From contig CAUBJF010000007.1 of NCBI GenBank assembly GCA_958436175.1, positions 101,090 through 165,089 of the forward strand: a DNA stretch of 64,000 nt. The letters are read 5' to 3'. A program made the position numbers and the translations under genes. The notes beneath the pieces are model-generated. The model ran no database searches. It worked only from the letters and a program-made list of their open reading frames with translations, and was not told where the DNA came from. Shown here piece after piece: positions 34,878 through 43,311 of this stretch. This stretch comes from an uncultured Muribaculaceae bacterium (GTDB lineage: Bacteria > Bacteroidota > Bacteroidia > Bacteroidales > Muribaculaceae). Positions within the stretch are counted from its first letter, which is position 1; each line of letters opens with the position of its first letter.

Positions 34878-36095
34878 ATGGTATCTATGAAAAACAGTCT
34901 CTTCGTGATGATCCTATGCGTCTTGCTTTCTTCTTCTGCGATTCACGCCCAATATGAAAATACGCTGAAGGTTCGCCCTGTTGGCCGTATCCTCTTCGAC
35001 GGTGCCCTCAATGTGCCCGATTCGCCTCTCTATCAGGAGTACGGCGACGACGGCGCTGTCTCTTTTGCCGGACCACGACTTTCCGATGGTGTGGCGCTGC
35101 CCGATGTGCGCCTTGGCGCCAAGGCTTCGTACGGTCATTGGTCGGCAAAGATAGACGTAGGCTATGCTTTCCGCAAGATAAGTTTCAAGGATGTATTCAT
35201 ACAATACGATTTCGACAGCTCCAATTATATCCGTGGCGGATATTTCGTGGCTCCCTATGGCCTCAATGCCGCTGTGTCCAGCTCCATGATACCGACCATG
35301 GAATCGGCCTCGTCCGACGATTTCTTTCAGGTCAGCAACAGGAATGTCGGGGTTATGTATCTTCACTACAAGGACAGTTTCTATGCTGCTGCTACCGCTC
35401 TTGTGGAGTCCGATGCGATGTTCAGGCGTGCCGGGGACAACGGCAAGCTTAGTGCCGCAGGAGCCGTGCGCCTCGTCTATTCCCCGGCGCACAGCTTCGG
35501 AAAGATATTCCATGTCGGCCTCTCGGGCTGGGTGCAGTCGTCGTATCATAATCTAGAAGAGAACGGCACACTTTCTACTGGGTACTTCGATTTCACGGCC
35601 AACTTCCCCACGCGTGTCAACGACGTGTGCATGATGCATGCCAATGTCACCGACGCGAGGTCGGTCTGGAAACTGTCGCCCGAAATCCTTGCAGCATACG
35701 GCCCTCTGGCGCTCGAGACACAGTTCTATACCATGAATGTGTCGCGTTGTCGCAATCTCGACAGCTATTCTGCAACAGGATTCTATGCCAACCTTCGAGC
35801 TCTCGTCCTCGGCAAAGGATACGGATATGCTAACGAAGATGCCGGTCTGTCGACTCCGTCGCCCGGATCGCTCGAGCTCGTCGCCGGGTATAACTATACC
35901 GATGGCTCCGACCGCAAGGCCGCTGTTTTCGGTGGCCGGAGCAACGACTTCTCGCTGACATGCACATATTATTTTAATAAGTACATGCTCGCCCGACTGC
36001 GCTATTCATACACGAAAGTCTCTGGTAGCGAGGCTCTGAAGCTCTATCCATGCCACGCCAATATAATCCAGGCCCGCATTCAGTTCCTTTTTTAA
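34878..36095 (+). CDS. Porin, phosphate-selective (OprP/O)-like
   Basis: The 405-residue product (or 402 from the ATG at 34887) has a signal peptide ending SSSAIHAQ and then a barrel of amphipathic strands: VRPVGRILFDGAL, LGAKASYGHWSAKIDVGYAF, DVFIQYDFDSSNYIRGGYFVAPYG. It ends in QARIQFLF, an outer-membrane-type C terminus. RPVGRILFDGA and GNYRIGQFKEPFG-like segments occur in the phosphate-selective porin family, to which I assign it. The actual solute is not known. It is the first gene of a plus-strand block. Confidence 0.75.
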   Translation: MVSMKNSLFVMILCVLLSSSAIHAQYENTLKVRPVGRILFDGALNVPDSPLYQEYGDDGAVSFAGPRLSDGVALPDVRLGAKASYGHWSAKIDVGYAFRKISFKDVFIQYDFDSSNYIRGGYFVAPYGLNAAVSSSMIPTMESASSDDFFQVSNRNVGVMYLHYKDSFYAAATALVESDAMFRRAGDNGKLSAAGAVRLVYSPAHSFGKIFHVGLSGWVQSSYHNLEENGTLSTGYFDFTANFPTRVNDVCMMHANVTDARSVWKLSPEILAAYGPLALETQFYTMNVSRCRNLDSYSATGFYANLRALVLGKGYGYANEDAGLSTPSPGSLELVAGYNYTDGSDRKAAVFGGRSNDFSLTCTYYFNKYMLARLRYSYTKVSGSEALKLYPCHANIIQARIQFLF

Positions 36096-36230
36096 CAAGC
36101 CCTTTAGCATTGCATAAAAAACACCAAAAATCATTAAAGCCACTATCTTTAGAGCCGGAGGAAGTGTTGTACCTTAAAAATGTATAACCCGCGTTTCTCT
36201 TTTCGAATCGCCCAAACCTGTGATTCTAAT

Positions 36231-36740
36231 ATGAGTACAACTTCTTTTCAGTCGAAACTACTGGCTCTTCAAAATAATCTTTTGAAATTCGCATATAGTC
36301 TGACCTCTAATCGTGACGATGCTCTCGACCTCCTTCAGGAAACGACCCTGAAGGTGCTCGACAATGAGGACAAGTACGTGGCCAACACCAATTTCAAGGG
36401 CTGGGCTTTTACTATTATGCGTAATCTCTTCATCAACCGCTACCGTCAGAATGTTCGCTCGGCTGTCGTGGCCGACAATTCCGACGATGGATACCAGATA
36501 AATTATTCACGGGAATCGGCCTTCGACACCCCCGAGGGTGCGGTGTCGACTAAAGAGATAATGGCAGCCATCGGCAGCTTCCCGGACGAATACCGCGTAC
36601 CCCTCTCGATGTTCATCTCCGGATACAAGTACGCGGAGATTGCCGATGCCGTCGGAGTACCTCTCGGGACTATCAAAAGCCGTATATTCCTCGCCCGGAA
36701 ACGTCTTCAGGCGCGGCTTCGTGAATATCGTTATGACTGA
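36231..36740 (+). CDS. Sigma-70 family RNA polymerase sigma factor (ECF-like)
   Basis: The ATG at 36231 (MSTTSFQSKLLALQ) gives 169 residues; an earlier frame from 36180 has no supporting features. Region 2 is NNLLKFAYSLTSNRDDALDLLQETTLKVLDN with the FKGWAFTIMRNLFINRYR core-binding/-10 helix. Region 4 is VPLSMFISGYKYAEIADAVGVPLGTIKSRIFLARKRL, a helix-turn-helix for -35 recognition. No anti-sigma gene lies next to it, so control is unclear; one may be encoded elsewhere. It precedes rmuC by 63 bases, and rmuC has its own promoter. Confidence 0.92.
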   Translation: MSTTSFQSKLLALQNNLLKFAYSLTSNRDDALDLLQETTLKVLDNEDKYVANTNFKGWAFTIMRNLFINRYRQNVRSAVVADNSDDGYQINYSRESAFDTPEGAVSTKEIMAAIGSFPDEYRVPLSMFISGYKYAEIADAVGVPLGTIKSRIFLARKRLQARLREYRYD

Positions 36741-36764
36741 AGCTGCGCAGACCCGGCGCCAAAG

Positions 36765-36796
36765 TTTGTGCCTGCGTAAATATATGCGTATATTTG
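36765..36796 (+). promoter_or_regulatory. Promoter of rmuC, giving a nearly leaderless transcript
   Basis: TTTG at 36765-36768 and TATATTTG at 36789-36796 are exactly 20 bases apart, an excellent -33/-7 match. The ATG at 36804 begins only 7 bases after the -7 box, leaving almost no 5' leader. Confidence 0.7.
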
Positions 36797-36803
36797 CAGC
36801 ATT

Positions 36804-38015
36804 ATGATGGTACTGATTGTCATCCTTATTTGCTGCCTGGCCATTGCCATGGCCTTCCTTTTTAGGGAAATGAAAAAACGTTCGGCCGCAGAGACCGAGT
36901 GTGCGAGGCTCAACGAACGTGTCGCGGCTCTCCAGCTCGAAAACAGCCGCATAGGGGCAGAAGCGTCACGTCGCGAAGCCGAGTCGGAACGCCGTTTTGC
37001 CGATATAGCCGCCAGGGCGCTCGCAGGTAATGCCGAGAGTCTCCGGCGCCAGAGCAGTGCGTCGCTTGCCGAGGTCCTCGCCCCCATGAAGGAAAATCTG
37101 GAGGCTTTCAGGCGCGATTTCACGGCGCGCTACGACCGAGAGTCGGCCGAACGCTTCTCGCTCGGCGAAAGGGTAGGGGAGCTTATGAAGCTCAACTATG
37201 CCATCGGCCAGGAGGCCCGACGGCTCACCGATGCCCTCAAAGGCAATTCGGGCATGCAGGGCGACTGGGGCGAAATCATCCTTGACAACATCCTCGAACA
37301 TGCCGGGCTACGTCGTGGCATAGACTATCAGGTACAGCAGAGCGTTACGGATTCCGACGGACGGCGTCTGCGCCCCGACGTGGTCATTTCGTATACCGGC
37401 GACCGCAAGCTCATCATCGACTCGAAAGTGTCGATTCAGGACTATCTTGCCATGCTCAATGCCGACGACGAGGCGACGCGTACGCGCTTTGCACGCGCCC
37501 ATGTCGCCTCCGTCAAGAAGCACATCGCCGAACTGCGCGGAAAATCCTACCAGGACGTAGTCGACGGCGGACGTGTCGACTTCGTACTCATGTTCATACC
37601 CCACGAAGGAGCCTATATGGCTGCCATGAGCCTCGACGACACGCTCTGGCAGACAGCCTACGACAGCCGTGTCCTCATCATATCGCCTACCCACCTTCTC
37701 AGCATCGTGCGGCTTGTCGAGCAGATGTGGCGGCGCGACCGTCAGGATCGCAATGCCGAAGAAATAGCCCGTCTGGCAGGTACTATGCTCGATAAATTGC
37801 GCGGCTTTACCGACGACCTCGACCGCATAGACCGCTCCCTCACTTCAGCGCGTGAGGCATGGGACAGCGCTTTTGCGAAACTGACACGTGGGCCCGGTAA
37901 CGTGATGGCTAAGGCCGCATCCCTTGTCGAACTCGGAGCCTCTCCTCGCAAACCATTGTCGCAAAGATGGGTGCCGGAAGACTCCTCCAATCCGAACGAT
38001 AACACTCTCCAATAG
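36804..38015 (+). CDS. rmuC: DNA recombination protein RmuC homologue
   Basis: The 403-residue product starts with a membrane segment (MMVLIVILICCLAIAMAFLF), followed by a coiled coil (about 25-120) and the RmuC nuclease-fold domain: GNSGMQGDWGEIILDNILEHAGLRRGIDY, RLRPDVVISYTGDRKLIIDSKVSIQDY (PD-(D/E)xK-like Asp...Asp-Ser-Lys) and LMFIPHEGAYMAA. RmuC limits inversion of short inverted repeats and has been linked to processing of foreign DNA. An ATG three bases later at 36807 is also possible. It is followed after 2 bases by the HipA-like kinase gene, probably in one operon. Confidence 0.93.
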   Translation: MMVLIVILICCLAIAMAFLFREMKKRSAAETECARLNERVAALQLENSRIGAEASRREAESERRFADIAARALAGNAESLRRQSSASLAEVLAPMKENLEAFRRDFTARYDRESAERFSLGERVGELMKLNYAIGQEARRLTDALKGNSGMQGDWGEIILDNILEHAGLRRGIDYQVQQSVTDSDGRRLRPDVVISYTGDRKLIIDSKVSIQDYLAMLNADDEATRTRFARAHVASVKKHIAELRGKSYQDVVDGGRVDFVLMFIPHEGAYMAAMSLDDTLWQTAYDSRVLIISPTHLLSIVRLVEQMWRRDRQDRNAEEIARLAGTMLDKLRGFTDDLDRIDRSLTSAREAWDSAFAKLTRGPGNVMAKAASLVELGASPRKPLSQRWVPEDSSNPNDNTLQ

Positions 38016-38017
38016 CT

Positions 38018-38800
38018 ATGAACGAAATACGTCGCGAGGCGCTTACTCGCTATATCACACCTCTTCGCGAAGGCGGCAGCCTCCCGGCTCTTGCGGAAGC
38101 CGCCGACGGCTTCAAGTACGTGGTGAAATTCCGGGGAGCCGGACATGGTTCCAAGGCTCTCATTGCCGAGTTCATAGGTGGCGAAGTGGCCCGTGCTCTT
38201 GGTTTCCGTGTGCCGGAGCTTGTCTTCCTCGACATCGACGAGGATTTCGGGCGAACCGAGGGCGATGAGGAAGTACAGGACTTGCTTCGCGCCAGCACAG
38301 GTCTCAACTTAGGTCTCCATTACCTCTCCGGGGCGATGACCATGGATCCCTACGTCAATGGCATCGACGAGGCGACGGCATCGAGGATAGTATGGCTCGA
38401 TGCTTTCCTGACGAACGTGGATCGCACAGTCCGCAATACCAATATGATGATGTGGCACAACGAATTGTGGCTCATAGACCATGGCGCGTCCCTGATGTTC
38501 CATCACTCATGGATCGACCCTGTCAAGGCCGCTGTGTCGCCCTTCCCCTATATACGCGACCATGCCCTCCTGCGCCGTGCCTCAATGCTCGGACAGGCCG
38601 ACAAGGAGATGCGTCAGCGTATCACGCCACGCACTCTTTCGCGCATCGTCGACGCTCTTCCCGACGAATGGCTTCACTTCGACGACCGCGACCTCTCGCC
38701 GGACCAGATACGCGAAGTCTACCGTACCTTCCTGACCACGCGCCTTGCCAATTCATCCGTATTCGTCAACGCTGCCATCGAGGCACGGAAAAATCTGTAA
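38018..38800 (+). CDS. HipA-like kinase family protein
   Basis: The 260-residue product has kinase-fold features of the HipA-like family: YVVKFRG with K37, then NVDRTVRNTNMMMW with the catalytic D135, and LWLIDHGASL with D154 as the metal-binding aspartate (DFG equivalent). The N-terminal ~25 residues resemble the peptide part that precedes the kinase domain in this family. It is shorter than true HipA (~440) and lacks its N-terminal subdomain. It lies 5 bases before a DUF3037 gene, a pairing I know from other genomes. Kinase activity and target are unproven. Confidence 0.85.
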   Translation: MNEIRREALTRYITPLREGGSLPALAEAADGFKYVVKFRGAGHGSKALIAEFIGGEVARALGFRVPELVFLDIDEDFGRTEGDEEVQDLLRASTGLNLGLHYLSGAMTMDPYVNGIDEATASRIVWLDAFLTNVDRTVRNTNMMMWHNELWLIDHGASLMFHHSWIDPVKAAVSPFPYIRDHALLRRASMLGQADKEMRQRITPRTLSRIVDALPDEWLHFDDRDLSPDQIREVYRTFLTTRLANSSVFVNAAIEARKNL

Positions 38801-38805
38801 AAGCC

Positions 38806-39192
38806 ATGGTCAACGGAGAGAATCTCTATGAATACGCCGTAATTCGCTACGTGCCGCGTGTCGAGCGTGGCGAGTTCGTCAACATCGGCCTCATCATGAT
38901 GTGCAAACGCCGCCGCTGGATGCGTGTGGCAGTGCATATCACACCCGAGCGACTCGCCGTTTTCGACTGCCCCCATACCCTGGCAGAAATAGAAGCCCAG
39001 CTGCGTACATTCCATGTCGTAGGCAGCGGCTCTGCCGAAGCCGGCCCTATGGGCGAGTTGCCTGTCGAAGAGCGTTTTCGCTGGCTGACAGCCGTGAAAA
39101 GTGCCTGTTTCCAAACCTCCCGGCCCCATCCGGGTCATACCGACAACCTCGAAAAAACTTTCGACCACCTCTTTTCGGAACTTGTCCTGTAA
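38806..39192 (+). CDS. DUF3037 family protein
   Basis: The ATG at 38806 (MVNGENLYEYAVIRYVPRV) gives 128 residues; the much longer frame from 38392 is antisense-like shadow of the kinase gene. ENLYEYAVIRYVPRVERGEFVNIGLIMMC is the diagnostic DUF3037 N-terminal strand pair. The family is small, cytoplasmic and uncharacterised, and is regularly encoded next to HipA-like kinases. Co-transcription with rmuC and the kinase is likely from the spacing. A partner, substrate or regulator of the kinase is the natural guess. Confidence 0.85.
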   Translation: MVNGENLYEYAVIRYVPRVERGEFVNIGLIMMCKRRRWMRVAVHITPERLAVFDCPHTLAEIEAQLRTFHVVGSGSAEAGPMGELPVEERFRWLTAVKSACFQTSRPHPGHTDNLEKTFDHLFSELVL

Positions 39193-39198
39193 GAATAT

Positions 39199-39229
39199 TT
39201 TGTCGGGACGGAAAAATTTCGTATCTTTG
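39199..39229 (+). promoter_or_regulatory. Promoter of the rpsF operon
   Basis: TTTG at 39199-39202 and TATCTTTG at 39222-39229 are spaced by 19 bases. The rpsF ATG follows 50 bases after the -7 box, leaving room for a regulatory leader. Confidence 0.72.
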
Positions 39230-39279
39230 CAGTCGGAAAAATAACACTCCACTGTAAACAATTAATTATCAACCCAAAA

Positions 39280-39648
39280 ATGCAGTACGAAACCGTTTTC
39301 ATTTTAACTCCCGTTTTGTCTGACGCTCAGATGAAGGAAGCGGTAGAAAAGTTCACCAAGGTGCTGACCGACAATGGCGCAACCATCGTGAACAGCGAAG
39401 AATGGGGCCTCCGCAAGCTTGCTTACCCCATCCAGAAGAAATCCACCGGCTTCTACAGCCTGATCGAATTCGAAGGCGAACCCACCATCATCCGCAAGCT
39501 CGAAACAGCTTTCCGCCGTGACGAACGCGTGCTCCGCTGGCTCACTTTCCGTCAGGACAAATACGCCGCACAGTATGCCGCCAAGCGTCGTGCTCGCCGC
39601 GCCGCAGCTCAAACACAAGCTCAAACCGTAGAAACAAAGGAGGACTAA
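39280..39648 (+). CDS. rpsF: 30S ribosomal protein bS6
   Basis: The 122-residue product begins MQYETVFILTPVLSDAQ and contains GATIVNSEEWGLRKLAYPI and RRDERVLRWLTFR, the hallmarks of bS6. The C-terminal tail (RRARRAAAQTQAQTVETKED) is a low-complexity extension common in Bacteroidetes. bS6 binds bS18 on the 30S platform. First gene of rpsF-rpsR-rplI. Confidence 0.97.
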   Translation: MQYETVFILTPVLSDAQMKEAVEKFTKVLTDNGATIVNSEEWGLRKLAYPIQKKSTGFYSLIEFEGEPTIIRKLETAFRRDERVLRWLTFRQDKYAAQYAAKRRARRAAAQTQAQTVETKED

Positions 39649-39651
39649 ACA

Positions 39652-39921
39652 ATGGCACAGGCTCAATCTGAAATCCGCTATCTGACTCCTATGTCGGTAG
39701 ACGTTAAGAAGAAGAAATACTGCCGTTTCAAACGTTTCGGCATCAACTTCGTAGACTACAAGGACCCCGAATTCCTTAAGAAGTTCCTCAACGAACAGGG
39801 CAAGATCCTTCCCCGTCGTATCACCGGTACCTCGTTGAAGTTCCAGCGTCGTGTGGCTCAGGCCGTTAAGCGTGCCCGTCACCTCGCTCTCCTTCCCTAT
39901 GTTACCGACCTTATGAAATAA
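39652..39921 (+). CDS. rpsR: 30S ribosomal protein bS18
   Basis: The 89-residue product has KKKYCRFKRFGINFVDYKD and LPRRITGTSLKFQRRVAQAVKRARHLALLPY split by a short linker, the standard bS18 sequence. It starts three bases after the rpsF stop. The single cysteine in KKYCRF is the usual one for zinc-independent forms. Confidence 0.97.
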   Translation: MAQAQSEIRYLTPMSVDVKKKKYCRFKRFGINFVDYKDPEFLKKFLNEQGKILPRRITGTSLKFQRRVAQAVKRARHLALLPYVTDLMK

Positions 39922-39942
39922 CCCTTAACATCCAGGACTAAT

Positions 39943-40383
39943 ATGAAGATCATTCTCAAAGAAGACGTGAACGGCCTTGGATACAAGGACGATGTCGTTG
40001 TCGTTAAGGACGGTTACGGACGTAACTTCCTCATCCCCTTCGGAAAAGCAGTCGTTGCTACTCCCTCCGCTCTCAAACAGCTCGCAGAAGACCAGCGCCA
40101 GCGTGCCCACAAGCTCGCCAAGATCAAAGCTGATGCAGAAGCTCTCGCAGCCCAGCTCAACGAAGTGAAACTCACTATTGGTGCAAAGACCAGCGCTACC
40201 GGTACTATCTTCGGTTCTGTAAACAGCATACAGATTGCTGAGGCTCTCGAAAAACTCGGCTTCAATGTTGACCGCAAGATTATCGAATTCGCCCCTGTAA
40301 AGGAAGTCGGCACATACACCGCAACTATCAAGCTTCACAAGGACGTTGCCGCCCAGGTACCCTTCGAAGTCGTTGCAGAATAA
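39943..40383 (+). CDS. rplI: 50S ribosomal protein bL9
   Basis: The 146-residue product starts MKIILKEDVNGLGYKDDVVVVKDGYGRNFLIPFGKAV, the bL9 N-terminal RNA-binding domain. A long helix (about 40-75) and the C-terminal domain (GAKTSATGTIFGSVNSIQIAEAL) follow. It closes the rpsF-rpsR-rplI operon and is followed by a strong terminator. Confidence 0.97.
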   Translation: MKIILKEDVNGLGYKDDVVVVKDGYGRNFLIPFGKAVVATPSALKQLAEDQRQRAHKLAKIKADAEALAAQLNEVKLTIGAKTSATGTIFGSVNSIQIAEALEKLGFNVDRKIIEFAPVKEVGTYTATIKLHKDVAAQVPFEVVAE

Positions 40384-40405
40384 AGATATAGAACAATATC
40401 ACGAT

Positions 40406-40438
40406 AAAGGCCGCGCCAATCGTTTGGTGCGGCCTTTT
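40406..40438 (+). terminator. Terminator of the rpsF-rpsR-rplI operon
   Basis: The stem AAAGGCCGCGCC...GGTGCGGCCTTTT (one internal mismatch) with an 8-base loop ends in TTTTGT, 22 bases after the rplI stop. Confidence 0.85.
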
Positions 40439-40457
40439 GTCTTACTGTAAGCAAATT

Positions 40458-40997
40458 ATGAATAAGACACATACCTGGGATATAGATCTGGCCCGGTATT
40501 TGGCCGAATATCGCGACGAAGCACGTTTTATGGGCATGTGCCGCCGGTGCCCCAACTATGGGAGGCTCTGGTCGTGTCCGCCTTTCGACTTCGACACCGA
40601 TGCCAGGCTCCGCAAATGGACTAAGGTGCATATCGTGGCTATGGAAATCGACATCCCGGAAGGAACACCCGTCAAAGACGCACCTTTGTTGACGCGTACC
40701 CCACGGACTGAGCTGGAAGACCGATTGCTCCAAATGGAGCGGGATTGTGGCGGGCTTGCTTTCGGATTTTCCGGTATGTGTCTTCGTTGCGAAAGCTGTA
40801 CCCGTGCCGAGGGAAAGCTTTGCCGTCACCCTGATAAGGTCAGGCCCGCTCTCGAGGCCTACGGATTCGATATCGGGAAGACCGTCACCGACCTCTTCGG
40901 CCTGCAGCTCCAATGGGCCGAAGGCGACATCCTTCCTCCGACGCTCATATTCGTCGCCGGGCTACTCCATAATGGCGAAATTGACATTCATATATGA
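40458..40997 (+). CDS. DUF2284 cysteine-rich metal-binding protein
   Basis: The ATG at 40458 (MNKTHTWDIDLARYL) gives 179 residues. Two cysteine clusters, MCRRCPNYGRLWSCPPF and CLRCESC...LCRHP, are the signature of DUF2284, predicted to bind a metal or an Fe-S cluster. The second cluster resembles a ferredoxin-type CxxCxxC followed by Cys-His-Pro. Members occur in anaerobes, often singly. The function is unknown; a redox or methyl/corrinoid-related role has been guessed for relatives but nothing here supports one. It stands alone between two terminators. Confidence 0.88.
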   Translation: MNKTHTWDIDLARYLAEYRDEARFMGMCRRCPNYGRLWSCPPFDFDTDARLRKWTKVHIVAMEIDIPEGTPVKDAPLLTRTPRTELEDRLLQMERDCGGLAFGFSGMCLRCESCTRAEGKLCRHPDKVRPALEAYGFDIGKTVTDLFGLQLQWAEGDILPPTLIFVAGLLHNGEIDIHI

Positions 40998-40999
40998 TA

Positions 41000-41032
41000 A
41001 AGGAAGGCCGGGATTAATTCCGGCCTTCCTTC
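41000..41032. terminator. Bidirectional terminator between the DUF2284 and GH3 genes
   Basis: The stem AAGGAAGGCCGGGA...TTCCGGCCTTCCTT around a TTAA loop is flanked by an A-rich start and a T-rich end, so it can stop transcription from both convergent genes. Confidence 0.85.
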
Positions 41033-41052
41033 TTTCATTGCATGAACGTCTA

Positions 41053-43311
41053 TTACAGGTAATTGAAGTCGATAGTGGCTTTGAGGTCTGTCGAGGAGCT
41101 GCCGATGATGGCTTTAAACTTGCCGGGCTCGGCAATCCACGAATGTGACTTTTCGTCGAAGAACTTCAGGTCGTCGGGAGTGATGGTGAATGTCACTTCG
41201 GCTGTCTCGCCGGGACGGAGAGAAACTTTCCTGAAGCCTTTGAGCTCTTTGACCGGACGAAGTACGGAAGCCTTCTCGTCGGCGATGTAAAGCTGGACGG
41301 TTTCTTTGCCGTCGACAGAGCCGCTGTTGGTTACGGGTACGGTCACTGTTATAGTGCCGTCAGCATCCATCTTCTTGGAGGATGCTGTTGCTTTGCCATA
41401 GGTGAATGTCGTGTAGCTCAGGCCGTGGCCGAAGGGGAACATAGCCGGAATCTTCTTGGTGTCGTGCCAGCGGTAGCCGACGAGGATATCTTCGAGGTAT
41501 TCCTGTTCGGGGCTGTTGCCTACATTGACATCGGCACCGGCGAGGTCGGAAGCTGCATTGCCCTCAGCTTTGCCTTCGATGCCGGGATAGGAGCGTTCGC
41601 CGAAATGATGTGCGGCATTGTCCTCAAGCTTGGCAGGGAAGGAGAAAGGAAGTTTTCCGGAGGGGTTGACGGTGCCGTCGAGGATGTCGGCAAGGCTTGC
41701 ACCGCCCATCGTGCCGAGATACCAGCTCTGTACCACTGCCGGAACCTTGTCGAGCCAGGGCATAGCGTAGGCGTTGCCGCTGATGTTGGCCACAATGACA
41801 TTAGGATTGACAGCTGCGAGTTCTTCGATGATCCGGTCCTGACCCCAGGGAAGATTGTATTCGCGGCGGTCGGTCGATTCGCAGTCCTGGAAGGCATTTT
41901 TGTTGAGGCCGCCTATATAGATAACCACGTCGGCATCCTTGGCCAGTTCGACAGCTTCGCGACGAAGGGCATCCAGCTCGTCCTGAGGGATGATATCTTC
42001 CTGTTCGTACATCGGTCGCCCTGTCTTATAGCCGGGCGCATAGACAATCTTGTCGCCGTACTTAGCCTTGAGAGCATCCAGGGGCGATATCATGTCTTTG
42101 ACTTTCAGCTCGGACGAACCACCCCCCTCGTTGAGACGGCGCACGGCGTTCTCGCCCACGACAAGAATCTTGGAATATGCGTCGGAACCCCTGAGCGGCA
42201 GGATGCCCTTGTTCTTCAGCAGCACGATGGATTCGTCGCCGATCTGCTTTGCGGCAGCATAGTGTTCGGGAGATGTGAGGGCTCCGAAGGGCTTGTCAGT
42301 GTTCATGGCCGTACGGAAGATGAGACGCAGGATGTTGCGTGCTTTTTTGTCGAGAGTCTCCATCGGCACTTCGCCTTTCTTGAGCATCTCGCGGTAAGGA
42401 CGGCCGAGATAGTAGTCGTCGAAAGTGAATTCGCTCTCGCTTGTGAGGCCGTTGGTGAAGGAACCCATCTCGATATCGAGGCCGTTGAGGGCGGCTTCCT
42501 TGGTGTCGTGGGCACCGCCCCAGTCGGTTATCACAGCGCCGTCGAAGCCCCATTCGCCACGTAGGATATCGTTGAGCAGACGGCTGTTGTGGCAGCAGTG
42601 CTGTTTCCAAATCTGGTTGTAGGCACCCATGATGGTCCATGCACCGCCGTCGACGATGGCCTTTCGGAATGCCGGAAGATAGATTTCATAGAGGGCGCGG
42701 TCGGAGACAACGACATTGACATTGCCTCGCCATTTTTCCTGGTTGTTGAGTGCGAAGTGCTTCACGCAGGCAGCAACGCCGTTCTTCTGAAGCTCCTGTA
42801 TGTAGGGTACGACCAGCTCTCCGGCGAGATAGGGGTCTTCGCCCATGTATTCGAAGTTACGTCCGTTGAGAGGACTGCGGTAGATGTTGACACCCGGTCC
42901 GAGGAGCACGTCTTTCTCGCGGTAGCGGGCTTCCTCGCCGACGCTCTTGCCGTAGAGGCCGGCCAGTTCGGGGTTCCATGTGGCGGCCAGGCCAGTGAGG
43001 GCCGGAAAGGCGGTCACGGAGTCGTTTTTCCAGTTGGAGTAGCCCCAGTCGTTCCAGTTTATTTCGGCGCGGACACCGTGGGGGCCGTCGCTCATCCAGA
43101 GTTCGGGAATACCGAGACGTGGAACGCCGGCGCTCGAGAACTTGCCCTGCGCGTGGCAGAGGGCTACCTTCTCCTCGAGTGTCATGCGCGACAGAGCATC
43201 CTCGACGCGCTCGTCGATGGGCTTGCTTTTATCGAGATATATTGGCTGTGCTGCAGATATGCTTAGCGTAGTCATTGTTGCGGTTATGAATGATATCAGT
43301 TTGGTTTTCAT
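41053..43311 (-). CDS. GH3 family beta-glucosidase
   Basis: Exported 752-residue glycoside hydrolase with a signal peptide (MKTKLISFITATMTTLSISA). The GH3 N-terminal barrel has SDGPHGVR, KHFALNNQE (about 184-192) and the nucleophile in GAVITDWGGAHD (D263). The second domain has VVLLKN-type SIVLLKNKGILPL and the C-terminal Fn3-like domain TVTVPVTNSGSVDGKETVQLYI. The likely role is to release glucose from cello-oligosaccharides after side chains are removed. It is the last gene of the GH31-GH2-GH3 operon and overlaps GH2 by 4 bases (ATGA). Specificity for beta-glucose over beta-xylose is inferred from the PUL context. Confidence 0.92.
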   Translation of the reverse strand: MKTKLISFITATMTTLSISAAQPIYLDKSKPIDERVEDALSRMTLEEKVALCHAQGKFSSAGVPRLGIPELWMSDGPHGVRAEINWNDWGYSNWKNDSVTAFPALTGLAATWNPELAGLYGKSVGEEARYREKDVLLGPGVNIYRSPLNGRNFEYMGEDPYLAGELVVPYIQELQKNGVAACVKHFALNNQEKWRGNVNVVVSDRALYEIYLPAFRKAIVDGGAWTIMGAYNQIWKQHCCHNSRLLNDILRGEWGFDGAVITDWGGAHDTKEAALNGLDIEMGSFTNGLTSESEFTFDDYYLGRPYREMLKKGEVPMETLDKKARNILRLIFRTAMNTDKPFGALTSPEHYAAAKQIGDESIVLLKNKGILPLRGSDAYSKILVVGENAVRRLNEGGGSSELKVKDMISPLDALKAKYGDKIVYAPGYKTGRPMYEQEDIIPQDELDALRREAVELAKDADVVIYIGGLNKNAFQDCESTDRREYNLPWGQDRIIEELAAVNPNVIVANISGNAYAMPWLDKVPAVVQSWYLGTMGGASLADILDGTVNPSGKLPFSFPAKLEDNAAHHFGERSYPGIEGKAEGNAASDLAGADVNVGNSPEQEYLEDILVGYRWHDTKKIPAMFPFGHGLSYTTFTYGKATASSKKMDADGTITVTVPVTNSGSVDGKETVQLYIADEKASVLRPVKELKGFRKVSLRPGETAEVTFTITPDDLKFFDEKSHSWIAEPGKFKAIIGSSSTDLKATIDFNYL

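Noticed and set aside
36144..36151. TATCTTTA as a -7 box for the sigma factor gene
   Set aside because: One mismatch at the critical last base and no TTTG at 19-21 bases upstream; too weak to annotate.
38392..39192. A 266-codon version of the DUF3037 gene starting inside the HipA-like kinase gene
   Set aside because: The first ~138 codons are Arg/Pro/His-rich out-of-frame kinase sequence; DUF3037 homology starts at the ATG at 38806.
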